Assembly (NCBI GenBank): GCA_003245815.1
Contig: QKCD01000017.1
Location: forward strand, 1-32,921
Length of the DNA: 32,921 nt
Direction: 5' to 3'
Origin: Sulfuricurvum sp.
Lineage (GTDB): Bacteria; Campylobacterota; Campylobacteria; Campylobacterales; Sulfurimonadaceae
The notes below the pieces were generated by a model, which worked only from the letters and a program-made list of their open reading frames with translations, had not been told where the DNA came from and ran no database searches. Below are positions 1 through 10,884 of this stretch, piece by piece (the first letter of the stretch is position 1; each line of letters opens with the position of its first letter). The translations under genes and the position numbers were made by a program.

Positions 1-152
1 ACAACGATTCTTTCTATCGGGGAAAGAACAAGCGATTTCAAGACGTTTCAATGCCCTATGGAACAGCCTGTATTACGGGGTTTAATGCACTGCGACCTAT
101 GGTCGTAAACGGAGAGTGTGAATCGTACAAAAAGCGCATTTTTGTGACATAA
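1..152 (+). CDS. 3' end of a truncated CDS, unknown product (…NDSFYRGKNKRFQDVSMPYGTACITGFNALRPMVVNGECESYKKRIFVT*)
   Basis: Open frame from the window edge (codons from nt 3) to TAA 150-152; protein-like composition. Cut by window edge, no family recognised. Confidence 0.4.
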   Translation, partial: NDSFYRGKNKRFQDVSMPYGTACITGFNALRPMVVNGECESYKKRIFVT

Positions 153-302
153 CTAGTCAGGTCCACGTTGATCCGGGGAGAAATATTGAAGTTTTTGCGT
201 TGTGCTATCACATCATTGTGATATGTGATGTCGCCAGGTGAGGCTCTCTTATAAGGGGGAGGAGGAGGTTGGGGGGATGAAGGAGAGGGGAGAGGCCTCG
301 TC

Positions 303-842
303 CTATTTTTTCTGTTTTTGGATCTTTTTGTACTCTTTTTCGAACTTCTTCCGGCGGCTGTAGGAGAGCTTTTCGATAAAGAGTCTCCCCTCAAGGTGGT
401 CGATCTCGTGCTGGATCGCGATGCTGAGCAGACCGTCGGCACGGATCGTCCGTTCGTTGCCGGCACGGATCGTCCGTTCGTTGCCGTGGCGGTCCTGATA
501 GCGGAGCGTGAGGGTTTCGAACCGTTCCACGTCTTCGTAGAAGCCCGGGACGCTGAGGCAGCCCTCTTGGTAGAAGGTGCTGCCGTCGGTTTCGAGAATC
601 ACGGGATTGATGATCTCCAGGAGTTCCTCTTTGGGCTGATGCCCCTCCTCGTCGGCGAGGTTGATGATCAGAGCGCGGATCGGGCGGGCGACCTGGATGG
701 CGGCAAGACCGATGCCGTTGGAGGCGATCATCGTTTCGTACATATTGTCGAGAAAGGTGTGGAGGCCGGCATCGAAGCGTGTGACCGGCTCCGAGCGCTC
801 TTTAAGGCGCTTGTCGGGGTAGGTGACTACGGGAAGGATCAT
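303..842 (-). CDS. def: Peptide deformylase
   Basis: GIGLAAIQV, EGCLSVPG and QHEIDHLEG motifs of peptide deformylase. Contains an in-frame 8-aa tandem duplication. Confidence 0.95.
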   Translation of the reverse strand: MILPVVTYPDKRLKERSEPVTRFDAGLHTFLDNMYETMIASNGIGLAAIQVARPIRALIINLADEEGHQPKEELLEIINPVILETDGSTFYQEGCLSVPGFYEDVERFETLTLRYQDRHGNERTIRAGNERTIRADGLLSIAIQHEIDHLEGRLFIEKLSYSRRKKFEKEYKKIQKQKK

Positions 843-1912
843 CAGCCCTTGCCTTCCTCGGGGGCCGCTTCGGGCTCCCTGTGAACCTTATAGCCCGACG
901 GGATCTTGTCGGCGGCGCTCATGGCGTCAAGGGCGTGAATCACCTGCTCCTCAACGCCCTGGTCGGCCATGATGGCCTTGATACCGACGGAGATTTTGAG
1001 GTGGATCTCCCGTTCGGCGAGGAAGAAGTTGCTTGATGAGACCAGATCGCAGAGCCGTTCGGCCGCTTTTTGGGCATTGGCCAAATCCGTGTGCTTGAGA
1101 ATGACGGCAAAGACCCCCTTGCCGTAGTGGGCGACGATGTCGCTGCGCCGGGAGGTCTTCATCAGCAGCCGCGCGATGGTGCGGACCATCAGAGTGACGG
1201 CTTTTTCATTGGCGATATCGGAGACCAGGGATTTCGAGAGTTCGATCATGATCAGCGAACTGTGGTGCTTGAACTCGGAGACGAGGCTCAGCTCCTGTTC
1301 GAGTTTGCTGAGGAGGTAGCGCTTGTTGTAGACCCCGTAGCGGTTGTCGAAGATGGTGTCCTGCTCGACGTTTTTGATCAGCGACGCCGTCTGGTCGTAA
1401 TGCTGCTTGATCTGCTCGACCTGTTTCTTCAAAATACCGTTAAGCTTGTCCAGGTCGTCCTGTAGGGTGTCGATGACATGCATCGCCATCTGCTCGTCGG
1501 GGCTGGTGCCGAGTTCGGCCTTGCGCTTATCGAGCAGTTTGGACATCAGGGTCATATTCTTGTAGATGTTGGCCAGGACCTGCAGCAGGTTTCGGATGGA
1601 GGAGAAGCCCTGTTTGAGGCTCTTCTCCAGGGCGATCGTCTTCTCGGCGTCGTTGTCCTCTTCGAGTTCGAGGACGGCGCTGATCTGCTTGCGCAGGCTT
1701 TCGCTCTTGTCCTCAAGCAGGCGGTCGAAATAGAGGGAGAAGTTGTTCGGGGTCGGGGGAAGGTTGTCGTTGATCAGCGAGGCAAGGACCTCTTTGGCGT
1801 AGACTTCCATCTCGCTCGCCGGCTCGTTGATGTCGGCGGTCCCGAAGGGGACGCTATCGTTCGGAGTCGGGACCGATTTGATGTTGCGCCGTTTTCTGAT
1901 GGACCCTGCCAT
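842..1912 (-). CDS. GGDEF-fold protein with degenerate active-site motif
   Basis: C-terminal DNRYGVYNKRYL…RRSDIVAHYGKGVFAVILKHTD…KISVGI follows the diguanylate cyclase pattern, but GGDEF is replaced by GKGVF. Helical N-terminal region. Confidence 0.8.
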   Translation of the reverse strand: MAGSIRKRRNIKSVPTPNDSVPFGTADINEPASEMEVYAKEVLASLINDNLPPTPNNFSLYFDRLLEDKSESLRKQISAVLELEEDNDAEKTIALEKSLKQGFSSIRNLLQVLANIYKNMTLMSKLLDKRKAELGTSPDEQMAMHVIDTLQDDLDKLNGILKKQVEQIKQHYDQTASLIKNVEQDTIFDNRYGVYNKRYLLSKLEQELSLVSEFKHHSSLIMIELSKSLVSDIANEKAVTLMVRTIARLLMKTSRRSDIVAHYGKGVFAVILKHTDLANAQKAAERLCDLVSSSNFFLAEREIHLKISVGIKAIMADQGVEEQVIHALDAMSAADKIPSGYKVHREPEAAPEEGKG

Positions 1913-1918
1913 ATGACC

Positions 1919-2509
1919 TCACTCGGAATCTTTTTTGACTAATACTTCGTCAATGATACCATAATCCCGGGCTTCGGCGGCGCTCATGAAGTTGTCGCGG
2001 TCCGTGTCCTTTTCGACCTGTTTGACGCTCTGGCCCGTCTGCTGGGCAAGGATACCGTTGAGCTCCTCTTTCATGCGCAGGATCTCCTTGGCCTGGATGG
2101 CGATGTCCGTCGCCTGTCCCTGGGCACCGCCGAGGGGCTGGTGGATCATGATGCGCGCGTGCGGCAGGGCGTAGCGTTTGCCCTTGGTGCCGGAGCTGAG
2201 CAGGAAGGCACCCATGGAGGCTGCCTGGCCGATACAGATGGTGACGATGTCCGGACGGATGTAGTTCATCGTATCGTAGATCGCCATCCCCGCGGTGATG
2301 ACGCCACCCGGGGAGTTGATGTAGAGGTAGATGTCTTTATCAGGGTCTTCAGCCTCGAGGAAGAGCAGCTGCGCCACGATGCTCGCGGCGACCTGGTCGT
2401 GAACCTCGCCGCTGAGCATGATGATGCGGTCTTTGAGCAGGCGCGAATAGATGTCGTACGAACGCTCGCCGCGCCCGCTCTTTTCAATGACGTAGGGAAC
2501 GTAATTCAT
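1919..2509 (-). CDS. clpP: ATP-dependent Clp protease proteolytic subunit
   Basis: [14 protein letters not shown] (catalytic Ser) and [13 protein letters not shown] (catalytic His) motifs; full length 196 aa. Confidence 0.97.
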   Translation of the reverse strand: MNYVPYVIEKSGRGERSYDIYSRLLKDRIIMLSGEVHDQVAASIVAQLLFLEAEDPDKDIYLYINSPGGVITAGMAIYDTMNYIRPDIVTICIGQAASMGAFLLSSGTKGKRYALPHARIMIHQPLGGAQGQATDIAIQAKEILRMKEELNGILAQQTGQSVKQVEKDTDRDNFMSAAEARDYGIIDEVLVKKDSE

Positions 2510-2511
2510 AA

Positions 2512-3813
2512 TTAGTCTTCTTTGATTTTGCTGTTGAGCAGTTTGCTCAGGACCTTGTCCTCGATCATTGCCATCTGGATCGCCGGGAGGTAGCCCGCGT
2601 TTTTGTAGTGCTCGTAAGCCTGCGCCGGGTCCTGACCCATCTGCATCGCTTCGAAGTAGATCGTCTGCATGACTTCCTGCTCCGGTACTGCGATGGACTC
2701 CGCCTTGGCGAGGGCGTCGATGATGAAGGTCGCTTTCACGCTTCTGGAAGCGTCTTCGCGCAGGGTCTCGCGCAGCTCTTTAACCTTCTCTTCGCTCTCT
2801 TTGAGCGCGTTGAGTTCCTCTTCGCTCAGTTCGCGCGCCTTTTTGTTCAGCGCCATGTCCATCTCCTGCTCGACGACGAAATCCGGCAGGTCGAAGATGA
2901 AGGTGTCGACAAACTTCTCGAGCAGGTTCGGTTTCAGTTCGTCGTTGTAGAGCTTGCTCAGCTCTTCGCTCTCGATCTGCTGTTTGACCTTCTCTTTGAG
3001 GAGGTCAAGCGTCGCATTCTCGTCGCCCGGGAGCATTTTCTTCGCCAGTTCGTCGTCGATCGCGACTTCGCCCTTGGTCTGGATCGCGTTGACTTTTACT
3101 TTGAACTGGGCCGGTTTGCCGGCGAGTGTTTCGCTGCCGTAGTTCTCCGGGAAGGTGACCTCGATCGTCTTCTCTTCGCCTTTTTTCATACCGATGACCT
3201 GGTCTTCGAAGCCCGGGATGAACTGGCCGCTGCCGAGTCTGAGGGAGAAGCCTTCCGCTTTGCCGCCCTGGAACGCTTCGCCGTCGATGAAGCCTTCGAA
3301 GTCGATCAGCGCTGTGTCGCCCGCGACGAGTTCGCGATCCTCTTCGACGTCAACGTAGGGCGCCTGTGCCTGTGCCAGGTCCGTGATGCGTTTCATGACC
3401 TCTTCGTCGGAAACGGCCGGTTTTTCGAAGGCGTCGACCAGCGCGGCGTAGTCGCCGAGCTCGATGGCCGGGCGCATCGCGATCTTGACCATGACGTCGA
3501 TCATGTCGTCGGTTTTGTCAAACTTGGCGATCTGCGGTTCGCCGATGAGCATGTCGTTGGCGATCTCCATCATCTCCAGACCGCGGCTGAGCAGTTCACG
3601 CAGTGCTTCCGCTTCCGCATCCTGGACAAGGCGCTCGCCGTACTGCTGTTTGACGGCGGAAACCGGCACTTTGCCCTTGCGGAAGCCCGGGACTTTGGCA
3701 GATTTGGTGAGCTCTTTGGCAATTTTCTCGAGGTTGGCGTCGATCGTACCGCGGGTGATTGCCGCGTTGATCTCTGCATTGGCGCTGTTGATTTTGTTGA
3801 CTTTGATATCCAT
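2512..3813 (-). CDS. tig: Trigger factor
   Basis: N-terminal ribosome-binding motif GFRKGKVP and PPIase/FKBP-like segment [19 protein letters not shown]; 433 aa; adjacent to clpP. Confidence 0.96.
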   Translation of the reverse strand: MDIKVNKINSANAEINAAITRGTIDANLEKIAKELTKSAKVPGFRKGKVPVSAVKQQYGERLVQDAEAEALRELLSRGLEMMEIANDMLIGEPQIAKFDKTDDMIDVMVKIAMRPAIELGDYAALVDAFEKPAVSDEEVMKRITDLAQAQAPYVDVEEDRELVAGDTALIDFEGFIDGEAFQGGKAEGFSLRLGSGQFIPGFEDQVIGMKKGEEKTIEVTFPENYGSETLAGKPAQFKVKVNAIQTKGEVAIDDELAKKMLPGDENATLDLLKEKVKQQIESEELSKLYNDELKPNLLEKFVDTFIFDLPDFVVEQEMDMALNKKARELSEEELNALKESEEKVKELRETLREDASRSVKATFIIDALAKAESIAVPEQEVMQTIYFEAMQMGQDPAQAYEHYKNAGYLPAIQMAMIEDKVLSKLLNSKIKED

Positions 3814-4012
3814 TAGGACCCTTTATGCGATGGAATTTTTCTGGCCGCGGGAGGTCAGTTTATAATTTTGGGCAATACTAGCGAAAAAGGGCTAATAAGT
3901 CCATTAGGCGCTGCGCCGGAGGGCTCGCGAAGGGCCCTTTTCAGCTTAAAAGTGGTATAGTCACACCATACAATGCAAGCACGCCAAAGCGGCGATCAGA
4001 AGGGCATCTGAA

Positions 4013-4597
4013 GTGAAAGAGAACGAACAGGCCGCCTTCGAAGCGGCGGTCAGGACGATGATACAGAGTGTCGGGGAAAACCCCCGGCGCGAGGGGCTGC
4101 TCAAGACCCCCGAACGTGTCTTTAAGGCCTACCAGTTTATGTACGGCGGTTACGCGGAGGATCCGGAGGCGATCCTCAAATCCGCCCTTTTCACCACCTC
4201 CAACGACGAGATGGTACTGATCAAGGATATCGAGTTCTACTCGACCTGCGAACACCACCTGCTCCCTATCATCGGCCGGGCACACGTCGCCTATATTCCC
4301 AACGGCAAGGTTGTGGGACTCTCCAAGATCCCCCGCGTCGTAGATGTCTTTTCCCGCCGGATGCAGATCCAGGAGCAGCTGACCGAGCAGATTGCCGACG
4401 CGATCATGGGGACGATCGAACCCAAGGGGGTGGCGGTCGTCATCCAGGCGCGCCATATGTGCATGGAGATGCGCGGCGTCGAAAAGATCAACTCCACGAC
4501 GACCTCCAGCGCCCTGCGGGGACTCTTCAAAAGCGACCAGAAGACCCGCATGGAGTTCTTCAACCTGATCAATTCGCCGGCGGGGACGCGCTACTAG
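4013..4597 (+). CDS. folE: GTP cyclohydrolase I
   Basis: [34 protein letters not shown] motif; GTG start. Confidence 0.95.
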   Translation: MKENEQAAFEAAVRTMIQSVGENPRREGLLKTPERVFKAYQFMYGGYAEDPEAILKSALFTTSNDEMVLIKDIEFYSTCEHHLLPIIGRAHVAYIPNGKVVGLSKIPRVVDVFSRRMQIQEQLTEQIADAIMGTIEPKGVAVVIQARHMCMEMRGVEKINSTTTSSALRGLFKSDQKTRMEFFNLINSPAGTRY

Positions 4598-4663
4598 TGC
4601 CGCGCTAGGGGGGACGCGTGAAGAGGAACCTGCCGCGACGAATGCCCTCCGAGGAGTATACGA

Positions 4664-6004
4664 ATGCCCTTTAAGGCCCTGAGAGAGCGTATTACGTCGC
4701 AGAAGCTCTCTGTCCCCTTCGGTACGGTCGTGCGCATCAGCGCAACGGTCATCGTGGCCGAGGGGATGCACGCCAGCATCGGCGACACTGTCACCATCGT
4801 TTCCCAGGTAAGCGGCGACGAGACACTGGGGATGGTGACGGAGATCGAGGGGCTGCGCTTCTTCATCACTCCCTTCCGCTTTATCGAGGGGTTCCGCACC
4901 GGCGATAAGGTCTACCTGAACCAAAACGGCCTCAATATCCCCGTCGGGGATGCCTTGCTCGGCCGGGTTGTGGACCCTTTCATGCGCCCTATCGACGGCA
5001 GGGGGCCGATCCACTGCCTCCAGAGCGAGGCGATTATGAAAGAGCCGATCGCCGCGATGAAACGGGGGATGATCGACGAGGTCTTCAGCGTCGGCGTCAA
5101 GACGGTCGACGGGCTGCTCACCTGCGGCAAGGGGCAGAAGCTGGGAATCTTCGCCGGCAGCGGCGTCGGCAAGTCGACGCTGATGGGGATGATCGTCCGT
5201 GGTGCGGAGGCCCCGGTGAAGGTGGTCGCCCTGATCGGCGAGCGGGGACGTGAGGTACCGGAGTTCATCCAGAAGAACCTCGGCGGCAACCTGGAGAATA
5301 CGGTGATTATCGTCGCCACGAGCGACGATTCGCCCCTGATGCGCAAGTACGGGGCCTTTGCGGCGATGAGCGTCGCCGAGTTCTTCAAGAACCGGGGGCA
5401 GGACGTGCTCTTCATCATGGACTCGGTGACACGCTTTGCAATGGCCCAGCGTGAGATCGGGCTGGCCCTGGGGGAGCCCCCGACCTCCAAGGGGTACCCT
5501 CCCTCGGCCCTGACCCTGCTGCCGCAGCTGATGGAGCGGGCGGGCAAGGAGGAGGGGAAGGGCTCGATCACCGCCTTCTTCACGATCCTGGTCGAGGGGG
5601 ACGACCTGAGCGACCCGATCGCCGACCAGTCCCGCTCCATCCTCGACGGCCACATCGTCCTTTCGCGGGAGCTGACGGACTTCGGCATCTATCCCCCTAT
5701 CCACATTCTCAACTCCGCATCGCGGGTCATGAACGACATCATCAGTGTCGAGCATTTCGAAGCGGCCAAAAAGTTCCGACGCCTCTATACTTTATTAAAA
5801 GAGAACGAGATGCTGATCCGCATCGGGGCCTACGTGAAGGGGAGCGACAGGGAGCTGGACGAGGCGATTGAGAAGAAGGAGGCGATGGAGCGCTTCATGA
5901 GCCAGGGGGCGATGTACAAGACGACGTTCCGGGAATCCGTCGAGGCGATGATCGCGATGATGGGTATTTCGCCGAAGGGAGCGGTGGCGCGGGATCAAGC
6001 TTAA
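4664..6004 (+). CDS. fliI: Flagellar export ATPase FliI
   Basis: Walker A GIFAGSGVGKSTLMGM, ALIGERGREVPEFI, RFAMAQREIGLALGEPPTSKGYPPS; 446 aa. Order folE-fliI matches what I recall for Campylobacter. Confidence 0.95.
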   Translation: MPFKALRERITSQKLSVPFGTVVRISATVIVAEGMHASIGDTVTIVSQVSGDETLGMVTEIEGLRFFITPFRFIEGFRTGDKVYLNQNGLNIPVGDALLGRVVDPFMRPIDGRGPIHCLQSEAIMKEPIAAMKRGMIDEVFSVGVKTVDGLLTCGKGQKLGIFAGSGVGKSTLMGMIVRGAEAPVKVVALIGERGREVPEFIQKNLGGNLENTVIIVATSDDSPLMRKYGAFAAMSVAEFFKNRGQDVLFIMDSVTRFAMAQREIGLALGEPPTSKGYPPSALTLLPQLMERAGKEEGKGSITAFFTILVEGDDLSDPIADQSRSILDGHIVLSRELTDFGIYPPIHILNSASRVMNDIISVEHFEAAKKFRRLYTLLKENEMLIRIGAYVKGSDRELDEAIEKKEAMERFMSQGAMYKTTFRESVEAMIAMMGISPKGAVARDQA

Positions 6005-6042
6005 GCAGCATTAAGCCTTAGGATTGCTTAAGCATATTCTAA

Positions 6043-7389
<1,347 letters not shown>

Positions 7390-7419
7390 AAAGCGAAAAG
7401 CAGAAAAAAAGGAGACCCA

Positions 7420-8394
7420 ATGGCAAAGAATGATTTGTTGGGCGGTTCCCTCTGGGACCAGTATTCGAAAAAAGTTACCGACCTGATGAACAACCCGCAG
7501 CATCAGGGCGAAATCACCCAAGAAGAGGTCGAGGCGAACGGCAACAAGCTGATCGTCGCCGATTTCGGTGCCGAGAGCTGCGGCGACGCGGTACGCCTCT
7601 ACTGGGAAGTTGACCCTGAGACGGACATGATCGTCAACTCCAAGTTCAAGAGCTTCGGCTGCGGTACGGCGATCGCCAGCTCCGACATGATGACCCAGCT
7701 CTGTATCGGCAAAACGGTTCAGGAAGCGGTCAAAATCACGAACATCGACGTCGAGAAGGCGCTGCGCGACGATCCGGAGACTCCGGCGGTTCCGCCCCAG
7801 AAGATGCACTGTTCCGTGATGGCCTACGACGTCATCAAGAAGGCGGCGGGGATGTACCTCGGCGTCGAGGCGGAGAGCTTCGAGGAGGAGATCATCGTCT
7901 GTGAATGTGCCCGCGTCTCCCTGGCGACGCTGCGCGAAGTAATCAAGCTCAATGACCTCAAAACCATCGAGCAGGTTACGGACTACACGAAAGCCGGCGG
8001 CTTCTGTAAATCCTGTATCAAACCGGGCGGCCACGAGGAGCGCGAGTACTACCTCGTCGACATTCTCGCCGACGTCCGCAAAGAGATGGACGCCGAGAAG
8101 ATGGCGGCCGCGGCCAACGCAGGCCTTGCCGGCAACTTCGAGGAGATGACCCTGGTACAGAAGATCAAGGCGATCGACGCCGTGATCGACGAAAGCGTCC
8201 GCCAGTTCCTTATTATGGACGGCGGTAACATGGAAGTCGTCGATATCAAGGACTCCGGAGATTACATCGACGTCTACATCCGCTACCTGGGCTCTTGCTC
8301 CGGTTGTGCCAGCTCGACGACGGGTACCCTCTACGCGATCGAGTCGACCCTGAAAGAGAAGCTCTCCCAGAAGGTCCGCGTCCTGCCGATCTGA
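7420..8394 (+). CDS. nifU: NifU Fe-S cluster assembly scaffold (IscU-like + [2Fe-2S] + Nfu domains)
   Basis: N-terminal ADFGAESCGDAVRLYWEV…FGCGTAIASSDM, central CECARVS…CKSCIKPGG, C-terminal Nfu GSCSGCASSTTGT. Confidence 0.94.
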   Translation: MAKNDLLGGSLWDQYSKKVTDLMNNPQHQGEITQEEVEANGNKLIVADFGAESCGDAVRLYWEVDPETDMIVNSKFKSFGCGTAIASSDMMTQLCIGKTVQEAVKITNIDVEKALRDDPETPAVPPQKMHCSVMAYDVIKKAAGMYLGVEAESFEEEIIVCECARVSLATLREVIKLNDLKTIEQVTDYTKAGGFCKSCIKPGGHEEREYYLVDILADVRKEMDAEKMAAAANAGLAGNFEEMTLVQKIKAIDAVIDESVRQFLIMDGGNMEVVDIKDSGDYIDVYIRYLGSCSGCASSTTGTLYAIESTLKEKLSQKVRVLPI

Positions 8395-8701
8395 TTTTAT
8401 ACGCCAAAGGAGCACAGCCCCTTTGGGCACGCTGCCGCCGAGTCCGCCCTAAAGCAACATTCCTTCGGGAGCGGTTCTCTTGTCTTCGGCAGCGGGCCCG
8501 TGCCCTTGGCGCTCCGGGGCCGCTCTTCCCGAACGCTTTTTTCTTACTTCAAATGTTTCTTCTCAGGCACTTTTGCCCGTTTTTACGACACACGAAGTGC
8601 ACCATCCCTCTTCCCGTTTTTCGTTTCCAGGCGCGCAAGTGCAACACCGTTCACCAATCACTTCACTAGCTACCAGCTGCCAATAACCGCGCCGAAGAGG
8701 C

Positions 8702-9310
8702 TTAGCTCTTCTTGTTGTAGGGGAGGCCCCGGTTGGTCTTTTCGAAGGTCTCGATAAGCCGTGTTTCATCCTCTTTGGAGAGGGTACCGCTGGCGATGGT
8801 GTCGAGGATCTTCTCGGCCATCCGTACCTGCAGCTCCTTCTCCTTGATGCGCATCTCCTGTTCGAGGGTGTCGCTGTGCATCTTCAGTCGGTCTTCACGC
8901 CGTTTGCGCAGGAAGTAGACCGCTGCCGCCAAAAGGGCGGTGAAAAGCAGCGCTGCGGCGGCAATCGCGGTGATACCCATGGTGTAGCCGTTGTCCGCCT
9001 CCCGCTGCTGGGCTTCGCTCTGCCGAAGGGCGACGGCTTTGTCCGCCCCGATCTTCTCGAGGGCCGTCTGCTGCTGCAGCCGCTGCATCTCGAGGTCGCG
9101 TTCGCGGTTGATCCGGGCGATCTCTTCCCGGCTCTGTGCCTCGATCTTCGCAACGGCGACGGCACTGTCCGCTTCGGCACGGGGTACGGCAGTTCGCTGT
9201 GGCACGGATTGGCCCATGAGATGGGGCTGCTGTTGGGCACTTCCGCGTTCCTCGCTACACCCCATCATCAGGAGCAGGAGGGCAAGGGTCGCGAGCAGGG
9301 CGCGTATCAT
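8702..9310 (-). CDS. Predicted lipoprotein/membrane protein with coiled coil
   Basis: Lipobox-like N-terminus MIRALLATLALLLLMMGC, charged coiled-coil region, second TM segment (GITAIAAAALLFTALLAAAVYFL), charged C-terminus. 7 nt from phoH-like gene. Confidence 0.7.
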   Translation of the reverse strand: MIRALLATLALLLLMMGCSEERGSAQQQPHLMGQSVPQRTAVPRAEADSAVAVAKIEAQSREEIARINRERDLEMQRLQQQTALEKIGADKAVALRQSEAQQREADNGYTMGITAIAAAALLFTALLAAAVYFLRKRREDRLKMHSDTLEQEMRIKEKELQVRMAEKILDTIASGTLSKEDETRLIETFEKTNRGLPYNKKS

Positions 9311-9317
9311 TGTTGTA

Positions 9318-10781
9318 TCAGAGGTTCTTGTCGAACCACTTCGCGACTTCGCTGCGGATGGTGTGGCGCAACTGGATGCCGGCGATGAAGTCGCTGTGGC
9401 TTGCCTTGTTGAGCATCGTCACGAGGGCGTTGCGCCGCTTGGAGAGGAAGGGGTGGTCGATTTGGTTGGGATCGCCCATCAACACGAGCCGGGTCTCTTC
9501 ACCCATCCGGGTGCCGATCAGCTTCAGGGTGGCGTTGGTCATGTTCTGGGCTTCGTCGATGATAACGAATTTGCGGGAGATCGTCGTGCCGCGCATATGG
9601 GCGATGTCCATCACCTCGATGTTGTGCTTGGCCATGAAGAGCTCGGTCGCGTTCTCCCGCTTGGGGGAGTTGATGTTGCCCGTATACTCGACCTGGGACT
9701 CGATGGAGCGCTGGGTCTGGTGCTCGATCGTGAAGTTGATGGCGGAGTAGAGGGGGTACATGAAGTAGCCGAGCTTCTGCTCCTGGTCGCCTTTACGGAA
9801 GCCCAGTTCCGCCTGGGGGTCGGAGGCGGTGACGGTGTTGCGGGCGTAGACGATCCCCTCCACGATCCCCTCGCTGACGAGTTCCAGACCCGCCTGCAGG
9901 GCGATGAGGGTCTTGCCGGACCCGGTCGATCCGGCGACGACGGTGATGTAGTTGCGCGGGTGGGTGAGCAGGGTGAAGTAGAACTTCTGTTCGAGGTTGA
10001 TCGGGCGCACAAGGCTGTCGTCGAAGAACTCGCCGAAGCGGCGGTCGAAATCGCACCACTCCAGCTGGTTGTGCTGGGTGACGGCGTAGCGCTGGCGGCC
10101 GGTCTCGTAGATCTCGTGGTTTTCGCTCTGTGCCTCTTCGATAAAGGTGATCTGTTCGAAGCAGCGGTGTTCTGTATCCTCCGGGAGTTCCGGGGTGTCG
10201 TGGTAGTGGTAGGTGTAGGCGAAGTCGATCTCGTCGGGGCGTTCGACGCTGGCGTTACGGATCGACTCCGCCGCGATCTGCTCGACCTGGGCGGCGATCT
10301 TGAAGGAGATGTCGTTGGTCAGCAGGGTAAGCCCGTAGTCCTTGGCGATCTCGCCGATCTTCGCATCGTTGAGCCCCTTGCTCGCCTGGAAGTGGTCGCT
10401 GACACGGTAATACTCGCGGAAGATGATGTAGAGGTCGATCGGTTCCGCGTCGCTGCTGTAGAGCGAGGTGTCGAAGGCCAGGGTGAGCTTGTAATACTTG
10501 TCGTTGTCGCAGTGGCCGGTCTGGCGGCAATGGCACATTCCCTCCGGCAGTTCGCTGAGGGCGACGGTCTGGCCGCGGCTGACATCGGCGAGGCGGAAGA
10601 ATTCGCGAGCCCTGAAACCCGCCTCGGAGCGCATATCGTCTTTTTTACCGTTCATTTCGGCGAGGACGATATTGGTGATGACGACGATGTTCTTGTTGTT
10701 CTCCGAGATCCGCAGGATATTGGCGGGATCATCGAGGATGACGGAGGTGTCTAGTAGGTAACAAGTCTGATCGGAACCCAT
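9318..10781 (-). CDS. PIN domain–PhoH ATPase fusion (PhoH2/YlaK type)
   Basis: N-terminal PIN (CYLLDTSVILDDP…VLAEMNGKK…LLTNDISFK) and PhoH ATPase (VVAGSTGSGKTLIALQAG; FVIIDEAQNMTNATLK; GDPNQIDHPF). Confidence 0.92.
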   Translation of the reverse strand: MGSDQTCYLLDTSVILDDPANILRISENNKNIVVITNIVLAEMNGKKDDMRSEAGFRAREFFRLADVSRGQTVALSELPEGMCHCRQTGHCDNDKYYKLTLAFDTSLYSSDAEPIDLYIIFREYYRVSDHFQASKGLNDAKIGEIAKDYGLTLLTNDISFKIAAQVEQIAAESIRNASVERPDEIDFAYTYHYHDTPELPEDTEHRCFEQITFIEEAQSENHEIYETGRQRYAVTQHNQLEWCDFDRRFGEFFDDSLVRPINLEQKFYFTLLTHPRNYITVVAGSTGSGKTLIALQAGLELVSEGIVEGIVYARNTVTASDPQAELGFRKGDQEQKLGYFMYPLYSAINFTIEHQTQRSIESQVEYTGNINSPKRENATELFMAKHNIEVMDIAHMRGTTISRKFVIIDEAQNMTNATLKLIGTRMGEETRLVLMGDPNQIDHPFLSKRRNALVTMLNKASHSDFIAGIQLRHTIRSEVAKWFDKNL

Positions 10782-10884
10782 GAGGCGGCCCATCCTTTAT
10801 ATAGATAATCTATTATACTGGGTTTGGGACGGGGTTTTTGCTTAAAAGCCGTGCAATGGCAGGCGGCAGAGGCCGCCGCGTCGG

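Noticed and set aside
36-56. CRISPR-repeat-like 'GACGTTTCAATGCCC' at the left edge
   Set aside because: Single occurrence with no repeat/spacer periodicity; it lies within the open frame of the truncated CDS.
206-229. TATCACA-TCAT-TGTGATA short dyad near window start, CRP-like half sites
   Set aside because: Half-site orientation is inverted relative to CRP sites and it lies between convergent gene ends; likely a minor hairpin.
3941-5755. 604-aa minus-strand ORF opposite folE–fliI
   Set aside because: Antisense shadow of conserved genes.
8399-8416. ATACGCCAAAnGAGCAnA shared after the nifU stop (8399-8416) and after the SpeE-like stop (~20302-20319)
   Set aside because: 16/18 match is within what chance can give between two positions in a 33-kb window; would need genome-wide copy counts.
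8469-8547. Possible intrinsic terminator (GGGAGCGG … CCGCTCTTCCC followed by CTTTTTT) after nifU
   Set aside because: Long imperfect stem with bulges; not convincing enough to call without folding.
8991-10754. 587-aa plus-strand ORF opposite the PhoH-like gene
   Set aside because: Antisense, low-complexity composition; the PhoH/PIN motifs are on the minus strand.
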